Assembly (NCBI GenBank): GCA_013339895.1
Contig: JABACO010000008.1
Location: 7,898,528-7,962,527 of the forward strand
Direction: 5' to 3'
DNA from: Ephydatia muelleri
Lineage: Eukaryota > Porifera > Demospongiae > Spongillida > Spongillidae
DNA: 64,000 bases
Numbering within the stretch: the first letter of the stretch is position 1; each line of letters begins with the position of its first letter. Below, piece after piece: positions 46,305 to 58,030 of this stretch. Made by a program: the position numbers and the translations under genes. Below the pieces are notes generated by a model. That model was not told the origin of the DNA and made no database searches. It was given only the letters and a program-made list of their open reading frames with translations.

Positions 46305-47212
46305 ATGTCTGCTCTACTCGGGCTTTGGAAACAATATATTGTTACTGGACAATAATTGTATTGAAGGGTGTACACATATTTATTGTTCGAACCACGATCG
46401 TCACAATAATTGTTGGTTGATGTCACAATAAATGTGAGTTATTGTACTGCTGCTCACGTGCACGCCAAACACCTCAGGCGGTGGCATTACTCGTCATCGC
46501 CGTCATCGTCATCGAGCAATTCACTGTCGGGCAGCTGCAGAGCTTCATGCACGTGACTGACATCCCAAAATCGGCAATTGTGCTTGAGAAACATCAGCAT
46601 TTCCAGAGTGACTGGCAGCAAGCGAGCACGATAATCCGTGGCAATGTACTTGGCAGTCGAAAGAAGCGACTCGACTTCCACAGAGCCAGTTGGAATAAAG
46701 CTGAGGTTGATGTAGTTGGAGCCTTTCTTCTCTGCATCCATCTTGCGTTTTTTTTAACGCTGCTTGGAAGTCGACGCGACCATCAGCAGCAGCAGCGGCA
46801 GCAGCGGCGGCTGGTGCAGCTGGCTCGGGCTCAATCAGAAACATTAATCATCCAAGTAATTTGGATGAACATGCTGAAGATGGCTCATTAAGTTTTTGTA
46901 GCCGCTCTTGAGAACTTGCGCCACTTTCTTGTTCTTCTTTTTACAGTCCTCGTTAAGACACGCGTAATCATCACCAAGAGCGTTGATCTCGAAGAAAGTT
47001 TCAGCCAGTTGTTTGTTTGTGCAGAGATAATATATATATTGTCTCTGGTTTGTGCATGGGCTTGTCAGCTGCTACAACCGCCATTTTCCAATCGAAAAAT
47101 TATTGCAATAAATGCCAATAATTGTGTGGCGATCCCGCCAGCACTCACAATAATTGTTGGATGGGGGTCGGGACAATACAATAAATAATTGTCCGAAGCG
47201 CGGCTCTACTGT
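46305..47212 (-). mobile_element. Shortened hAT element
   Basis: The right end read inward (CAGTAGAGCCGCGCTTCGG) and the left end (CTCTACTCGGGCTTTGGA) are imperfect inverted repeats, and both are followed by ATTTATTGT-like and GGACAAT words. The interior holds a hAT C-terminal remnant on the minus strand. Borders are approximate; no target duplication identified. Confidence 0.5.
46487..46844 (-). pseudogene. hAT transposase C-terminal remnant
   Basis: Minus strand: YINLSFIPTGSVEVESLLST, AKYIATDYRARLLPVTLEML, FLKHNCRFWDVSHV, the hAT dimerisation region, ending in an acidic tail (LLDDDDGDDE). Upstream is an Ala-rich stretch (FLIEPEPAAPAAAA) joined by a frameshift at a T tract (46749-46756). 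Catalytic core absent. Confidence 0.65.
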
Positions 47213-47391
47213 AAATAGTAGAGATCAAGAAAATCACTTAATTTGTTTATCTGGTGTGTGTATATACGCATGGTGTTTAATTTTAATATAGTTCTCTTCA
47301 CAAAGCGAGTTCACCGTCACTTGCCTGAATCCAGTGTTGACTGCTATCGTTGCCCACTAAAATACTGTGCGTAATCTATGTTCTTGTTCTT

Positions 47392-47619
47392 CTATACGCA
47401 CGAGGGCGATATCTGAATATCACTGTAAGTACAGGAGAACTCCGGACGGTCGTAAATACTAGCCGGCACTTCAAAGTGTAAGGAAGGGTCTATTAGCGTG
47501 CACATCACTCTATTCAGGACCCATTTAATTTCATTCTCAGATCTGCATACGTATATATAACCAGATTCAGTCGGTAACAGAGTGGCCCATGCAAGCAGGA
47601 GAAGTACGACAGCTTGCAT
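47392..47619 (-). CDS. Candidate small secreted cysteine-containing protein
   Basis: 75 codons starting MQAVVLLLLAWATLLPTESG, a textbook signal peptide, followed by a 55-residue mature part with four cysteines (YVCRSENEI, RVMCTLI, FSCTYSD, SPSCV). An ATG nine codons upstream is less likely because it would push the hydrophobic core inward. No homologue recognised. The ATG lies next to a Ty3 fragment on the other strand (from 47645), so the promoter region is disturbed. May be a first exon or a chance frame. Confidence 0.35.
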   Translation of the reverse strand: MQAVVLLLLAWATLLPTESGYIYVCRSENEIKWVLNRVMCTLIDPSLHFEVPASIYDRPEFSCTYSDIQISPSCV

Positions 47620-47644
47620 CGTATTAATTAACGGCATAAAGTGC

Positions 47645-48060
47645 ATTGCTGGCCTTGCTGCCCCACTTCATCATTTAGCACACAACGATGCTGAGTTTCA
47701 GTGGTGCAACAAGGCATTTCAGTCAATAAAGAAGCGGTTAACTCAAGCTCCTGTTCTGGCGTTTCCTCGCTTTTGAGGCAGAATGATCGTTCAGACGGAT
47801 GCAAGCGTGGTGGGACTAGGTGCAGTACTAGAGCAAGAGGGACATGTAATTGGCTATGCTAGTCACACACTGTCGAGATCAGAGTCCAACTACAGTGTTA
47901 CACAGAGAGTGTTTGGCCATAGTCTAGCTGGGTTTGACGCACTTCCATCATTACCTTTTAGGAAGACTATTTCAGTTGAGGACCGATCATGCACCACTAT
48001 ACAGTGGCTGCATGGCTGTATGGGTTCTGACCGTATAAGGCCGTTATTATATTACTCTTC
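47645..48060 (+). pseudogene. Ty3/gypsy RT-RNase H fragment
   Basis: GLAAPLHHLAHNDAEFQWCN and AFQSIKKRLTQAPVLAFPRF (RT thumb/connection), a one-base break near 47776, then [20 protein letters not shown] and [20 protein letters not shown] (RNase H with catalytic Asp). Truncated at both ends; the right end meets the duplicated BLVRB-like segment. Confidence 0.85.
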
Positions 48061-48240
48061 TGTTACATAATCACACGTAATGCGCCCCTCCTCCACGCGT
48101 GAACCAAAATCACGTAGCTAGGTGTGAAAAAATGGCATTTATATGCATTGATCAGTAACATTAAATATACATGAAGCCGGCCTTGCACCCTGGCTTGCAT
48201 GTTTCATTAACAATTTCTAGCTAAGCTTGAGATAATGTGA

Positions 48241-48891
48241 TCAAACGGACCAGCACAGAGTAGGAGTTTTGTGCACGTAGGTTCTGTCCTCCAGCTGTCC
48301 GAGCATGAATGCGGCTACGTCTGCCCGCGAAATCCTTAGGCAAGGCACGGGAATGGACCCAGACGGCTCCACGTGAATGTTGCCGCGGGCGGGCTCGTCG
48401 ACTAGTCCTACTGGGCGCGCAATGACCCAATCAACGTAGCTCTTTTGAATGTCCGCCTCTTGATCATCCTTATCAATGAGAGGGTTGTAGATCATGACGC
48501 GCATTACCCACGGCAGTAGTTTACGGTTATCCGGACCCACTCCAAACGAGCTGCACACTACGATGCGACGCACGCCCGTGTTTTTCATGGCGTCTAGAAT
48601 CACTCGAGTCCCCGCGGAACACACAGTATCGCGGGTGAGCAAGGAACGTGATCCTAAAGCCACCAATACCGCATCCTTGTCCTTCACGGCCGCCTCCACG
48701 GCCGCTGCGTCCTCCAGCGTCCCCTTCACGCATACGATGTTCGGGTGCTTGATGGTCAGTTTTTCGGGGCTTCTGACGTAGGCAGTGACGGTGTGTCCCA
48801 CTTCGGCAGCTTGCCTGCAGAGCTCGAGTCCTGTCCCGCCCGTGGCACCGAATATCACGACCCTGAACAACTTAATGGCTGCAGTCGCCAT
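48241..48891 (-). CDS. NAD(P)-binding Rossmann protein, BLVRB-like, copy 3
   Basis: Intronless, 216 residues, start MATAAIKLFRVVIFG. Same motifs as copy 2 (GATGGTG, YVRSPEKL, CSSFG, DEPARGN, FMLGQLEDRTY) with only scattered substitutions, for example VMRVMIYNPLI for FLRILLYNALI. Downstream flank also shared with copy 2. Likely functional recent duplicate; same uncertain substrate. Confidence 0.88.
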   Translation of the reverse strand: MATAAIKLFRVVIFGATGGTGLELCRQAAEVGHTVTAYVRSPEKLTIKHPNIVCVKGTLEDAAAVEAAVKDKDAVLVALGSRSLLTRDTVCSAGTRVILDAMKNTGVRRIVVCSSFGVGPDNRKLLPWVMRVMIYNPLIDKDDQEADIQKSYVDWVIARPVGLVDEPARGNIHVEPSGSIPVPCLRISRADVAAFMLGQLEDRTYVHKTPTLCWSV

Positions 48892-49696
48892 CTTGATTTG
48901 CTTAAATTATTATGTAAACATTATTCATAGCTGACGTCACGAGTGTTTGTGGGGGACTATATCTATGTCCAATTGCACATTTACGAGTAAATGATTTTGC
49001 TAGTTCATTAACGTACTAACATATTCAAGGCATGTTGCTGCTACGACGCCATTTCACTACGCCTCTCTATCGATAATTCCATGCATAGTAATACAAACCC
49101 AAATCTACTGTAACACAGTTTGAGTCAGCAGCAAAGAGTCTGTTCATGTATAAATGCATACACTTATATAGGTACTACATGTCCAGCAATTTTGGACATC
49201 CATACACGTCTGTACATTGAAAACGCATGTGAAGTATTTGATATTGTTTTTAAACATTAACGCGGTTGGATTAATTTTTAAAAAATAAATAATGCATTCT
49301 TTTATTTTTCGCTTTCATTTTGCGAGCAGGAGAATCAACAACAAAATTAATTACTTTTGCTATTACGTAATAATATTATTTAGAAGTCAATAACATCAAA
49401 TGGTGGGCGCGCCCTTATAGTGCAAATTGGTGCCTGTGTGAGTGGGAGGAGCGTGTCGTTACTAGTAATGTGCCCTTGGTTCAATACATCTTTCATCGGC
49501 GTGAACGTGCGCTCGGCGTGTATCTACCTATTTTCTACGACTGCGTACAGTACGTTAACGGTCCGTTCCTACATTTTGATACCTCATCCCGATATGCGCA
49601 ATGACACACCACGCGCGCGCGCGCCACATACTCCCAGCTCTTGTTGCTGGTGTGCACATTAGGAAGAATCACTTTAGCTGATGCTGATTAACCGGG
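48892..49696. other. No gene supported
   Basis: AT-rich sequence with one (CG)n stretch (49609-49622). Confidence 0.5.
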
Positions 49697-49908
49697 TTGG
49701 TCTGTATCCAGGGCAAGAATGGGTTAAATATCTCTAGCTGCTGGTTAGTTGTGTTGTCTGGGTGTGGTCTGTACCCTGGGCAAGATTGGGTTAAATCTAT
49801 CTACTTGTGTTGCCTGGGTGTGGCTAGTACCCTGGGCAAGAATGGGTTAAAAATCTCTAACTGCTAGTTAGTTGTGTTGTCTGGGTGTGGTCTGTACCCT
49901 GGGCAAGA
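49697..49908. repeat. Tandem repeat, units of about 57-69 bp, 3.3 copies
   Basis: Each unit contains TGGTCTGTACCCTGGGCAAG, AATGGGTTAAA and TTGTGTTGTCTGGGTG; the second copy lacks an internal 12 bp. Confidence 0.85.
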
Positions 49909-50842
49909 CTCCACCTATCTTGTGAAGAAGTAAGTATATTATATAATATGTATTTCCAACTTACATTTCATTGTCATGCTCATCAAATAAATTATGAATT
50001 AGTTACTCTTGTCATTGTCATTTCTCACAAAGATATCAGAATGCTAAAAGCCGTTAGCCCTCCCACTCCATCCCCATACTTCTGCCTACACATAATCAGC
50101 AGTATAAAAAAGCAGCAGATATTTATAGTGCATGGTAATATTTTGAACAAAGACATCACTTCTCATATAGAGATCAGAATGCTTCCCACCCCACATCCTT
50201 CCTGGCCTCCCCTCTCATACATTACCTGTAGGAAATATGCAAACCATATATGTTTTCTATGCATCTGATTCTGTGTACTATGCAGGGATGAACTTATATG
50301 GTTTATGTGATGAGCCCTGCTGCACATATATCAGTTATCGTTGTTCCTGCTCATCTATAGGGGGGGAATCCTTTGTATAAGATCCTGCAGGTGGTTTCCT
50401 TTAGAGCCTCTGTTATCTTGTCCTGACCACATCAGCTATGCATGGATCATCCTTTTGTCTTACACTGTAGTTTAGTACTCCATTCAGTACTCATTGATTC
50501 ACACCGGATATATTACATGTACATTAAGATTCTTCGATTAGAACGCTACTTATATTCGTGTGCTAGCATAGTTCATTGGCCATTCAATTTAAAGTGTCTT
50601 TTCAACTTTGCGGAGTCATCGGATCACCATGCGGAACCAGTTCTCGAGAAGCGCTTCAAAAGAATAATAATAATGGAAGTCTGACACAAATACTTCATGT
50701 CATGAGTGGAGATCCTTAACTGATGAAAGTAAAAGGAAAGTTCTTAAGGTACAAATACACTTGACATTAGTAACATTCATCATACATGTACATTGTGTAT
50801 ACCAGCTGCTTCCTTCATAGATGAAAGACATCCCTCTGCCTA

Positions 50843-51521
50843 GTGCCCTGCACACAACAGTACAACAGTAGTGAAGTTATGGGAGGTACTATGTGCAGTG
50901 AGTCAAATCACTTGTCACCAAATGACTTCTTTTCGTTGTTGGCATACGGAATCCTAAGTATTTATACAGCATACTGTCTAATGAATCACCCATGCATGCA
51001 GAATGCTTCAAATCAATTCCACCAAAAGGTAAGTTTAGCTAGTGTGCAAATATAATAAGGATGAAATGCTACTCTATTCTGTCTATACAGGCCAAACAAT
51101 GGGTTCAACTCTTCTTAAGCATCAAAGAAGAGGGTCACCAAAAGAAATATGTAACTCCTTACATGCATGCAATGGTATACCATGTCCCAAACATTATACG
51201 CCAAAACGGAAATTTGAAACAATTTTCATGTCAAGATTGGTAATGCACTGTACTTCTTTCTTGATAGTTATTTATGCACTTCAGGTACCTGTTGAGAAAC
51301 ACAACGATGATGTAAAAAAAAACTACTTCTCTAGCAATCAATGGGATGCACCAGCTGACATTATGATGACAGAGTACAGGCTGGAGGTGCTGCAGGAATA
51401 TAGTAGAGAAAAGAGGGCATATACTAAGCGGGACTCTGCTTACTGGCATGAAGGTGGAATTGAGGCCCTCCGAGCTAAACGTAGAGAAGCAGTACAAAGG
51501 CCAGCAATCCCTGAAGGTTAA
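50843..51521 (+). pseudogene. Exons of an uncharacterised repetitive-family protein, probably decayed
   Basis: Between an acceptor (TCTATACAG) and a weak donor: AKQWVQLFLSIKEEGHQKKY, TPYMHAMVYHVPNIIRQNGN, KQFSCQDW. After a second acceptor (CACTTCAG, 51285): VEKHNDDVKKNYFSSNQWDA, ADIMMTEYRLEVLQEY, SREKRAYTKRDSAYW, ending PAIPEG. The pattern (YMHxxVYHxP, KQFSCQ, VEKxNDD, WDA, LRTE-like) recurs in multi-copy proteins of lower metazoans; I know no function. The phase between the two exons does not match, suggesting a pseudogene or a misplaced boundary. Confidence 0.4.
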
Positions 51522-54086
51522 TTGTATGTGACACAGTGATGTAACAATTCATGAACCATTTCTACAGATGTTTAACCACCTACAAGACTTCTTGACTAGC
51601 TCTTGCTTTAAAGAGCAATGTAAGCAAAACAAAATGCATGCCTTTTTCCGGCCTAGCTGTATCTGAATTCCACCTCTTTAGGAACATGTTTCCTATTCAT
51701 TACAAGTTGTGGAAGACCATGACCTTTACAAAAGAATACCATGTATTTCGCGTTTGTGGGAATTATGTGTTGATGCGTGTGGTGCACTGTGGTGTTCTAG
51801 CAGCTAGGGCTTCCCTATTCATATGGATCGTACATGCGGTGGGAAGTTGCTTGCACACTTCGTGTTTCGATCAAAATCCTACGCACGCGTGATCACAAAG
51901 AAGGCTGCATATAGCTTTCAGTTATAACGTATAACCTATACTTTGCGTAAAATACTGTCAAAAAAAACCTAGTCTCGCTGTTTGGTGATGGCTGTTGCTG
52001 AGTGTTAACTCATATTATAGCAATATAGCTTATCGTAACAAAACGTACCAAGCTAGCTATAGGAAACATCGTTCCAACATACTCCACGGACACACTCGTG
52101 CATGTATGCTGCCATATCTGAGAGTTGGCCGGGTAGTGGTATAGTAGTATCGTACAAGAATAAAGGCTTTGAGGAGTGCTTGGGCAACGTTATGACGTTT
52201 AATTCATTATTAATAATTTATGGCTTGACCATAAATTAGGACGGGGTACTAGAATTGACATACTTGAATCTAGAAATAGACGTGCACATGGGGTAGATAT
52301 GCGATTTTGCACATATAAATATGGAAAGAGCTTTGGCTTCAGAATCCACTTTATAATCTTCAATAGATCGTCCACGTGGTAAAATAGGAAAGGGAAAAAA
52401 GTGATCAAAAGTATGCCAGCTATTAAATGTATGCAGTAAAACAAAACCCCGTTTTGAAATTGATGGGGGCAAATTTTTACAGAACAGAAGATACACAAAC
52501 AATGTGTTATTTGTCCCTGTATCATACTAAGGTTTATAAACTTTACTACAAGTCTTTGGTACTAAACTGTGCGCGATTGATAGAAATTACCCAGACTCCA
52601 CGTTCAATAATTTTATCACGCGTATTACGGAATTCAAATAATTCATGTCCGCAATTGCTGGCCATGTATTGTTGATCAATCTTTTAACATAATCTTGTGT
52701 TGGATAAAGAGCATTTTAATTTAGTGATCAAGTTATCATACTGGTAAGAGAGAGATTCAGTTCGAATTAACTCTCTCAAATTGCTACCTTCCAAGTGGAT
52801 ATGGCAGACCAACTCTGCGAACAATTGATAAACGATGCAATAGCCGGCATACATGTAAAATTGCGGAATCGATATCGATTTTACACTTACAAATAGCTAT
52901 TTGGATCAAAATGTACATATACAGTTCAGTTCAATAGAGACACAGGCGGCAGTCTGATGTAGCCTGATTCAACTTTTTGCGGAACAATTCAACTGCACAT
53001 TAGAGTAGCACTTTTATCAACTGGAGTCTAGACATGCTGGAATTTTTGACAATGTTTTTGCTTTGGTGGTCTCTCTTATAAAGTTTCGTCTCAATACTGT
53101 ATACTGCAGGCATCAAATCAGTGGCAGTAAAGATAACCTTGCACATGTAGTCGCAAGATCACAGTGGGCAAATGATTTGTCAGTTACTGATGGCAATGTG
53201 TGAGCGGGGCACTATTTGTCCAGGACTGTGATATGTACATGTACCATGCCAGTGTGAATAGTGTGAATAGAAGTGCTTTTAGTAGGATTTGCGAACTTGG
53301 GGAAAGCTAGTAATGGTATGCTTGTGGTAGAACAATCCGGGGATATACATGCATGTACACCTGCATGTAGCTGCGCAAAGTAAGTGAACATTTTCTCTTT
53401 CGTTCGCCAATGATGTACATATACATGTATAGGTACAGTCACATTGAATGGGATGCGGTTTGCTTCAATCATTGCGCGAATGCAGTTGCGCAGCAATATT
53501 AGGCTCGTAACGGATGTATAGCACTTTAAATACGTACCAAATTTGTGTTTGCGACGCTCACACCTCGAGATATGTGGAATTCTAACCCGATGGGTTGGCG
53601 AACTAAGCACTCACAACAGTGAAACTATGTAGAGCACCAACATCAAATTGCCGGCATAGAGAGAAATGTTGTAGGAACATGCAAGTCAGAAAATGTGAAA
53701 GCGGGAAAACTGGGTACGGTTGTGAAGATACATTGATTATGCAACATACAGGGTGTCCACGAATGAAGAGGACAGGTATAAATGGTTATAGCTGTATGTT
53801 GCATTCAGTTATTAATAGCTTTTTGTCATAGTGACATTAAACAGTTGATGCAGTTGTCATCTGAAACCATCAATATCAAGTTATAAAGTACTGCAACTGA
53901 TGGATTGAGCTGATGTACATGTATGATGGTGCATCTGTGTCTACTACTTGTACATCAAGCAAAGCTACTGTCTGAGGTCGATCTCTCTGATGTTAGCCTC
54001 CTTCCCCATTGGCTCCTTTGTTTGAATACTATTGAATCCAGATCCCCTTGTGCTTCTCGTACCTTATTGTGGCGTTGGGTGACTAG

Positions 54087-54120
<34 letters not shown>

Positions 54121-55806
54121 CTTATTTTTTGCAGTCAGTGTAGGGCAAGCTCAACATTAAATGCAGCACTGCATCCTTCACACATGGTTGGCATCTGAAG
54201 TAAAGGACGCTGGTATCTCATAGCTGTTGCAGACAAATTGAAGTGGTGTGCATACAGTGGCAATGCTGTTAGCCTCACAGAAGTTTTACCATCAATTGAA
54301 CGTCGTAATGCTCGCTTCTTCTGTGCATCCAATGTGGCAAGAATAGATTCATGTCTGGCCTATAGTCGTGATGTCGAAGTTGCATTGCAGACTATTGACC
54401 GTCTCAGTTAATAAGAGAGTTTGGAAAATTTTCATTTCATTAAAATTATGTGTGTCACACCCCCAACTGATACATTAATAAATCCCCAAAACATTCGCAA
54501 ATGTTATAAAGATAATTCTTTTCACAACTGACACTCAATCAGCTAGAATTCATCCAAAAAAAGAGGGTATATAGCCTCGTCTGATTCATCAGACACAGTT
54601 GACCAGTTTTAAGGCAATGCTAGGGTTTCAAAGTTCTAAATCTTTCCATCAAGCTGCATATAGCAGGGAAAAAACAACTGATTGATGTATTAGCATCTTT
54701 GCATAGCCTAATAATTAATAAACATGTGGTAAAATAATCGTGATGTTCCATAAATAAGATATGATTGTAATAGTGATATCAAAATAACTCTCTTAGTAAT
54801 TGAGATGGACAATAGATATTTAATCATTTCTTAGTTTGAATCATTAATTTCAAGTCATTAATTTTAATACTGAGTAATACTTTTGTTTAACTGATGGTTT
54901 ATTAATCAAGTCAAATTATAACTCGCAAGTACATGTACACCCATCTTTAGAGAAACATAACTCATTCACTGATATTAAATACCTCAATTAACTAACTTCA
55001 ATAGTGAGTTATTAAACTGCAAGATCTCTAGAGTGTGAGAGCTACGAAGTTTGATTTGATTGATTTTGCAAAATTAACGGTAACAGTAGACATTGTTAAT
55101 TTACATTACATTTGTCTACTGAAAAATAATAATCATAATACAAGTTGTTGCAAATTATTAATTAACATTATGTTATTGTTTTCAGTTAGTTATTATTAAA
55201 TTTAGTTGCCGCTGTTATTATTTGTCTGATGATTACTCCACAAGTGTGATTTTGCTGAACACTGTCCCATATATGTCATATTTTAAAGTAAGGTTGGTCC
55301 AAGAGGCAATTCAAACTGTAGGATTTGTAATGGAACGGTATTGGGAAAGGAAGAGGGAGGTGGAGGTGGAGATGTGGCCCGTGAAGTATGCATTCTTTCC
55401 TCCTTGTCAGCCAGTAAAATGTCGCATACAAGTAAAGTTCATCATTAGCATAGAAAAAAGTGATAGTTAATTTATTTCGACATGCAACATGGAATTTTGA
55501 TTTAGTTTAAGACAAGCCGATATAACTTAGTAACCCAATAATACAAATACCTATAAGGTCATATGTGCATGCGAACAAAATATGGCAAGCTGTAAGATGA
55601 AGAGATTGGGTTGACCTGTTTTATCACCCGCTAATCACACTGATAAGACTAGATCTATCGCATTCATTAGTTGGAAGGTCTGCATGCGGTTTGCAGCTTG
55701 TTTATCTGCATGCTTTGGGAAGTGCCGTTCTGGAACTTTTGGCCTGCACCCTTGCAATTGTTTCTGGCACACAATTTGCTAGCTGGCCTTCCCTTTGTCG
55801 CTGGCG
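51522..55806. other. Long stretch without a supported gene
   Basis: AT-rich. Contains a poly-C tract (54087-54117), a short piece near 54240-54410 with one open frame of no recognised family, and small hairpins. The longest open frames (52199-52525 and 53212-53610, both minus) have no motifs, splice context or paralogue. Confidence 0.5.
54087..54117. repeat. Poly-C tract
   Basis: 31 consecutive C. Confidence 0.97.
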
Positions 55807-55814
55807 TATAAATA
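55807..55814 (+). promoter_or_regulatory. TATA box candidate for the BPSL0067-like gene
   Basis: TATAAATA in a GC-flanked context 170 bp upstream of the ATG at 55985. Confidence 0.45.
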
Positions 55815-55984
55815 TGCTCACGTTTTCACGTTTTACATGCGTCAAAAAAAAATAAAAATCACGATGTCCCACCCCTCCACACGTGCTACTACAAGACTAC
55901 GTTAGTATACACAAACATGACGTGTTAGTCCAATATAAATTGTAATTATCCCTCCCACTTTTTTGTGCTTTACCAAACCCGAAC

Positions 55985-56467
55985 ATGCAAAGTGGCTGTA
56001 CTGTCATAGGAGTTGGTCTTCTAGCCTGGATCACGCTCGTGTACCTCGCGGGCATCTCCGACACCGCCTTCGTCTTCACCCCTCAGCCCCCAGAATTCAG
56101 CACTATGTCGGACCTCATCGGGAAGTTTTGGGGACCAGATGAGCAGTGCGTGTCTCTGATCAAGACGGTGTGCAAATCAAAAGACGGCAGCAAAGTTCCC
56201 GCGACCAAATCCTGGAAGAGGGGATTTTTGGTCCGAGGTCACGTAAAGCTCCCCAATGGCACAGCGATCGCCACGTTTGACGGTCCGAACAACGCCTATA
56301 ACGGAGGCAAGTTCCGTCACTCCGCCCTGTACCTGGGCCAGAACAAGACCGGCATCCTGGTGATAGACCAGTGGAAGGCCAAGCCCGAGAAGGCCTCGGA
56401 AAGGCTCATCTACTTTGAGGGTCACTACGGCCGTAACAACGGCAGCGAGTACTACGTTGTTGACTGA
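55985..56467 (+). CDS. BPSL0067-family-like protein (NlpC/P60-type), candidate horizontal transfer
   Basis: Single-exon 160-residue protein. Residues 1-30 form a signal peptide or anchor (VIGVGLLAWITLVYLAG). The rest matches the pattern I know from bacterial BPSL0067 proteins: a QCVSLIKTVC segment with the candidate nucleophile Cys, SWKRGFLVRG, GTAIATFDGPNN, RHSALYLGQN with the candidate His, GILVIDQWK, and YFEGHYG near the C-terminus. Such proteins are NlpC/P60-like and thought to cut peptidoglycan peptides. GC content and codon use (C/G third positions) stand out from the AT-rich flanks, yet a TATA-like box and AATAAA suggest a eukaryotic transcription unit. An immune or symbiont-control role is inference. 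Confidence 0.72.
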   Translation: MQSGCTVIGVGLLAWITLVYLAGISDTAFVFTPQPPEFSTMSDLIGKFWGPDEQCVSLIKTVCKSKDGSKVPATKSWKRGFLVRGHVKLPNGTAIATFDGPNNAYNGGKFRHSALYLGQNKTGILVIDQWKAKPEKASERLIYFEGHYGRNNGSEYYVVD

Positions 56468-56558
56468 GGTCTGCATGGTAACGCCCTCAAACCTTTGACA
56501 TACTTTGCTGAGTATTTTATTGTCGCGAGTATTTTTTTTTTTCTTTCATTTCTTGATT

Positions 56559-56564
56559 AATAAA
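56559..56564 (+). terminator. Polyadenylation signal AATAAA
   Basis: 92 bp past the stop codon of the BPSL0067-like gene. Confidence 0.5.
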
Positions 56565-56799
56565 AGAGACGACTCTGCTGTTGTGCATGATCAGGTGGAG
56601 AAGGTGACAGTACGCGTACTATAATACCACTGTTCTTGTCACGTGCATGCATGACCAAACATAAGCATCTGAATGAATAATATTTACAGCAACTGCGGTC
56701 GTTCCTTGTATTAGAGCAAGCAGCAGCGTAACATGTGGTAATAATTTACAGTAAGACTACCGCCACATACTATATATGTTCCGTACCGATGATCAATTT

Positions 56800-57005
56800 G
56801 TCCCGTTGATCAACGGGACGCCGGTTGCGTTATAACTATCCGGTTGTCTAACGGGACAGTATAGTTTACCCGACTGTTCAACGGGACTAACCCGATTGTT
56901 CAATGGGTTATCCGTATAACAGTATAGTTTATCCGGCTGTACCCACTTGTTGAACGCGACTTACCCGGCTGTTCAACAAAACTTATACCCAGTTAAGTTG
57001 TTCAA
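56800..57005. repeat. Array of AACGGGAC half-sites with one perfect 20-bp palindrome
   Basis: GTCCCGTTGATCAACGGGAC (56800-56819) is a perfect palindrome. It is followed by at least five degenerate half-sites (GTCTAACGGGAC, GTTCAACGGGAC, GTTCAATGGG, GTTGAACGCGAC, GTTCAACAAAAC), each near a CCGGTTG/CCCGACTG word, spaced about 20-45 bp. Confidence 0.7.
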
Positions 57006-57320
57006 TGGTGACTGAATATCTGTGTATAAATTGGCATATTGAGGCGACCATATGGAAACAAAAACTACACCCCCTCACCCCCCTGTCCATGAGTTATAAT
57101 TCATGAGTGTCAATGCATCACTGAAACAAATAACACTATAAGAATGCTATCATAACAAATACCAGCACAGTTCCAGACAAGTTTTTTGTTATGAATGAAT
57201 TTTGAGGGAACAGGACTTATGAAACCATTCTTTACAGGAGAAACGTTGTATCATGGTGCCTTCAGCAATGAGACGGAAACGTTGAAGCAATGAATAAAAT
57301 CTTTGTATTCATTTCTTCAA

Positions 57321-57345
57321 CCTGGTTTTGTTCGACAAAACCAGG
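57321..57345. repeat. Perfect hairpin, 11-bp stem
   Basis: CCTGGTTTTGT, loop TCG, ACAAAACCAGG. Confidence 0.85.
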
Positions 57346-57447
57346 ACAAGACCATATATGGTTTTTCACGTTGTTAGACCACTAATTCGGCTTATTAGAG
57401 GCTGTGCGGTATTCTTATGTGATCGTCGTCTTCATGCGGATTCAGTG

Positions 57448-57945
57448 TGAGAGGGCGGAGGAAGGAGGAGGAGGAGGAGGAGGAGGGAGGAGGAGGAAGG
57501 AGGAGGGGAGAGGAGGAGGAGGAGGGAGGAGGGGCGGAGGAGGAGGAGGAGGAGGGAGGAGAGGAGAGGAGGAGGAGGAGAGGAGGAGGAGGCGGCGGAG
57601 GAGGAGGGGAGAGGGGAGGAGGGAGGAGGGGAGGAGGAGGAGGAGGAGGAGGAGGGGATGGAGGAGGGAGGAGGAGGAGGAGGAGGAGGAGGAGGAGGAG
57701 GAGGAGGAGGAGGCGGAGGAGGGGAGGAGGGGAGGAGGCGGAGGAGGAGGAGGAGGCGGAGGCGGAGAGGAGAGGGCGGAGGAGGAGGCGGAGGAAGGGA
57801 GGAGGAGGGGAGGAGGAGGAGGAGGGGGGAGGAGGAGGAGAGGAGGGCGGAGGAGGAGGAGGAGGGGAGGAGAGGAGGAGGGAGGAGGAGGAGAGGGAAG
57901 GAGGAGGAGGAGGAGGAGGAGGAGGAGGAGGCGGAGGAGGAGGAG
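57448..57945. repeat. (GGA)n-rich purine tract, about 500 bp
   Basis: Almost pure purine, GGA units with GA and GGCGGA variants. Long Glu/Gly/Arg frames on plus and Pro/Leu/Ser on minus are artefacts. Confidence 0.97.
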
Positions 57946-58030
57946 GCTCTTCTTCTGTCTTCTTCTTCTTATTCTTCTTCTTCTTCTTCTTCTTCTTCTT
58001 CTTCTTCTTCTTCTTCTTCTTCTCTTCTTT

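Noticed and set aside
53212-53610. 132-codon minus frame
   Set aside because: No motif, no paralogue, no splice context.
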